Assembly (NCBI RefSeq): GCF_036898465.1
Contig: NZ_JARUMJ010000001.1
Span: 2,418,001 to 2,482,000, forward strand
Direction: 5' to 3'
DNA: 64,000 bases
From: Streptomyces sp. B21-105
GTDB taxonomy: Bacteria; Actinomycetota; Actinomycetes; Streptomycetales; Streptomycetaceae
The position numbers were made by a program, and so were the translations under genes. The notes beneath the pieces were generated by a model. The model did not search any database, was not told the origin of the DNA, and saw only the letters and a program-made list of their open reading frames with translations. Below are positions 62,273 through 64,000 of this stretch, piece by piece. Every line of letters starts with the position of its first letter. The first letter of the stretch is position 1.

Positions 62273-64000
62273 GTCTCCTGCCCCCGTCGTTCTTCCGGGG
62301 CGCCCGCGGTGACGGGGTCTCCGGGGGAATCCGGCGTGGCGCCGGGTTCCTCTTCCTCAATGATCTCTCCGGTGGCCGTGTTCACGGCGGGGGCGGGCGG
62401 CGCCGCCCGGGCAAGGGCCGCGGCGATGGTCTCGGCCGTCTTGCGGCCTATCCCCGGGACCTCGCAGATCTGCTGGATCGTCGCGGCCCGGAGCTTCTTC
62501 ACCGAGCCGAAGTGCTTGATCAGCGCCTGCTTGCGGGTCTCACCGAGACCCTGCACCTCGTCGAGCGGGCCGGCGCGGAAGCGCTTGGCCCGTTTGGTGC
62601 GCTGGTAGGTGATCGCGAAGCGGTGGGCCTCGTCACGGACGCGCTGGAGCAGGTAGAGGCCCTCGCTGCTGCGGGGCAGGACGACGGGGTCGTCGTCGCC
62701 CGGCAGCCAGACCTCCTCCAGGCGCTTGGCGAGGCCGCAGACGGCGATGTCGTCGATGCCGAGCTCGTCCAGCGCCCGCCTGGCGGCAGCCACCTGCGGC
62801 TGTCCGCCGTCGACGACGACGAGCTGGGGCGGGTAGGCGAAGCGCCTGGGGCGGCCGTCCTCGTCCTTGAGGCTGCTGGTCAGAGGCGCTTCGGCGGTAT
62901 CGGTGAGGAGCTCCCCGGCGGCATGGACGGGGGCGCCCTCGGCGTCTGCGCGCGCGGAGATGCCTCCGGCGTCGGCGGGGAGCGTTCCGGTGGTGGCGGC
63001 GGGCGCCGTCCCGGTGGCCTCGGCGGGCGCCGTCCCGGTGGCCTCGGCGGGGGTGGTCTCGCCGTCGGTCCACTCGCCGGTGCGCTCCTTCTCGACGAGG
63101 TAGCGCCGGAAGCGGCGGGTGATCACCTCGTGCATGGAGCGTACGTCGTCCTGGCCCTCGAAGCCCTTGATCTGGAAGCGGCGGTACTCGCTCTTGCGCT
63201 GGAGGCCGTCCTCGAAGACGACCATGGAGGCCACCACGTCGTCGCCCTGGAGGTGGGAGATGTCGTAGCACTCGATCCGCAGCGGGGCGCTGTCCAGATC
63301 GAGGGCCTCGGCGATCTCCTCCAGGGCACGCGAGCGCGTGGTCAGGTCGGAGGCGCGCCTGGTCTTGTGCAGCACGAGCGCCTGCTGCGCGTTGCGCTCG
63401 ACCGTCTCCATCAGGGCCTTCTTGTCACCTCGCTGCGGGATGCGCAGGGACACGTTCGACCCGCGGCGCCCGGTGAGCCACTCCTGGACGGGTTCCGCGG
63501 GCTCGGGCAGGGCGGGGACCAGGACCTCCTTGGGGACGGAGTCGCCGCTCTCCTCGCCGTACAGCTGCTGGAGGGCGTGCTCGACGAGGGCGCCCGTCGT
63601 GACGTCCTCGACCTTGTCGGTCACCCAGCCGCGCTGACCGCGCACCCGCCCGCCACGGACGTGGAAGATCTGGACGGCCGCCTCCAGCTCGTCCTCGGCG
63701 ACGGCGATCAGGTCGGCGTCGGTCGCGTCCGCCAGCACGACCGCGCTCTTCTCCATGGCCTTCTTCAGCGCCTCGATGTCGTCGCGCAGGCGGGCGGCCC
63801 GCTCGTACTCCATCTCCTCGGCCGCCTCCGTCATCTGCTTCTCCAGACGGCGGAGATAGGTGCCGGTACGGCCGGTCATGAAGTCGCAGAACTCGTCGGC
63901 CAGTTCCCGGTGGTCGTCGGCGCCGATGCGCTCCACGCAGGGCGCGGAGCACTTGCCGATGTAGCCGAGCAGGCAGGGCCGACCGGTGCGTGACGCGTTC
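62269..64000 (-). CDS. uvrC: Excinuclease ABC subunit C (C-terminal part; 5' end outside the window)
   Basis: At least 577 codons are visible. They begin near the zinc-binding [15 protein letters not shown], then the UVR motif [22 protein letters not shown], the RNase H-like 5' nuclease domain ([23 protein letters not shown] and [14 protein letters not shown]) and the C-terminal helix-hairpin-helix pair ([23 protein letters not shown]). UvrC makes both incisions in nucleotide excision repair. A Pro/Ala/Thr-rich insert of about 80 residues interrupts the nuclease domain, partly encoded by a 24-bp tandem repeat. It heads the operon with rapZ, yvcK and whiA. Confidence 0.95.
   Translation of the reverse strand, partial: NASRTGRPCLLGYIGKCSAPCVERIGADDHRELADEFCDFMTGRTGTYLRRLEKQMTEAAEEMEYERAARLRDDIEALKKAMEKSAVVLADATDADLIAVAEDELEAAVQIFHVRGGRVRGQRGWVTDKVEDVTTGALVEHALQQLYGEESGDSVPKEVLVPALPEPAEPVQEWLTGRRGSNVSLRIPQRGDKKALMETVERNAQQALVLHKTRRASDLTTRSRALEEIAEALDLDSAPLRIECYDISHLQGDDVVASMVVFEDGLQRKSEYRRFQIKGFEGQDDVRSMHEVITRRFRRYLVEKERTGEWTDGETTPAEATGTAPAEATGTAPAATTGTLPADAGGISARADAEGAPVHAAGELLTDTAEAPLTSSLKDEDGRPRRFAYPPQLVVVDGGQPQVAAARRALDELGIDDIAVCGLAKRLEEVWLPGDDDPVVLPRSSEGLYLLQRVRDEAHRFAITYQRTKRAKRFRAGPLDEVQGLGETRKQALIKHFGSVKKLRAATIQQICEVPGIGRKTAETIAAALARAAPPAPAVNTATGEIIEEEEPGATPDSPGDPVTAGAPEERRGQET
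62999..63046. repeat. 24-bp perfect tandem repeat inside uvrC
   Basis: The same 24 bases (starting GCGGGCGCCGTCCCGG) occur at 62999-63022 and 63023-63046, in frame. They encode the PAEATGTA repeats of the UvrC insert. Degenerate copies lie on both sides. Confidence 0.85.

Overview
The window is high-GC actinobacterial chromosome, almost certainly Streptomyces. Codons end in G/C, many starts are GTG or TTG, operons are stitched together by ATGA/GTGA overlaps, and the window carries the actinobacterial arrangement uvrC-rapZ-yvcK-whiA beside gap-pgk-tpiA-secG-rbpA, plus tkt-tal-zwf-opcA-pgl and a sufR-led suf operon. Apart from one IS200/IS605 element it reads as core chromosome with small accessory insertions. 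I see no prophage, CRISPR array, rRNA gene, canonical tRNA gene or antibiotic gene cluster.

Layout. 1-10100: sugar-acid catabolism, with part of a sugar ABC permease, an IlvD/Edd-type dehydratase, a DHDPS-family lyase and their GntR regulator, then a 5-dehydro-4-deoxyglucarate dehydratase, an unknown TIM-barrel-like protein and a uronate dehydrogenase; an MBL-fold protein, a maleylpyruvate-isomerase-like protein and an MFS exporter sit between. 10200-14320: a two-domain TerD protein, a TetR regulator, and a TROVE/Ro60 (Rsr) gene preceded on its own strand by three tandem Y-RNA-like genes. Two of these carry circularly permuted tRNA-like modules; this is the most interesting locus in the window. 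14300-19620: a Tat-exported PhoX-like protein and a secreted nuclease, both with PHO-box-like 11-nt repeats upstream. 19640-22810: an SRPBCC gene whose start has been displaced by an intact IS200/IS605 element (tnpA and tnpB), with an ArsR-like regulator on the other side. 23000-29340: lysine biosynthesis (dapA, dapD), an HxlR regulator fused to a peroxiredoxin domain, an SMR pump with its TetR repressor and twin operators, and an AbfB-domain surface protein. 29400-36200: the suf Fe-S operon (sufR, B, D, Rieske ferredoxin, C, S, U, T) with a SufR box and an iron-box-like site. sufC carries a 5-nt insertion that breaks its reading frame. 36290-42650: an AAC(3)-like acetyltransferase, a two-gene ABC exporter, ctaA and ctaB for heme A, and an amidohydrolase. 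43000-49700: the pentose phosphate operon. 49800-55830: pgi, rbpA, secG, tpiA, pgk and gap. 56060-64000: a large secreted M14 carboxypeptidase, then whiA, yvcK, rapZ and the 3' part of uvrC.

How it works together. Central carbon flux (pgi, tkt/tal/zwf/opcA/pgl, gap/pgk/tpiA), heme A supply for cytochrome oxidase and Fe-S assembly are grouped here. The 5' end adds peripheral sugar-acid input, and the two PHO-box genes add extracellular phosphate scavenging. The Rsr-Y RNA locus adds a structured-RNA quality-control or RNase-partner system. All functional calls are by motif recognition; no database search was run.
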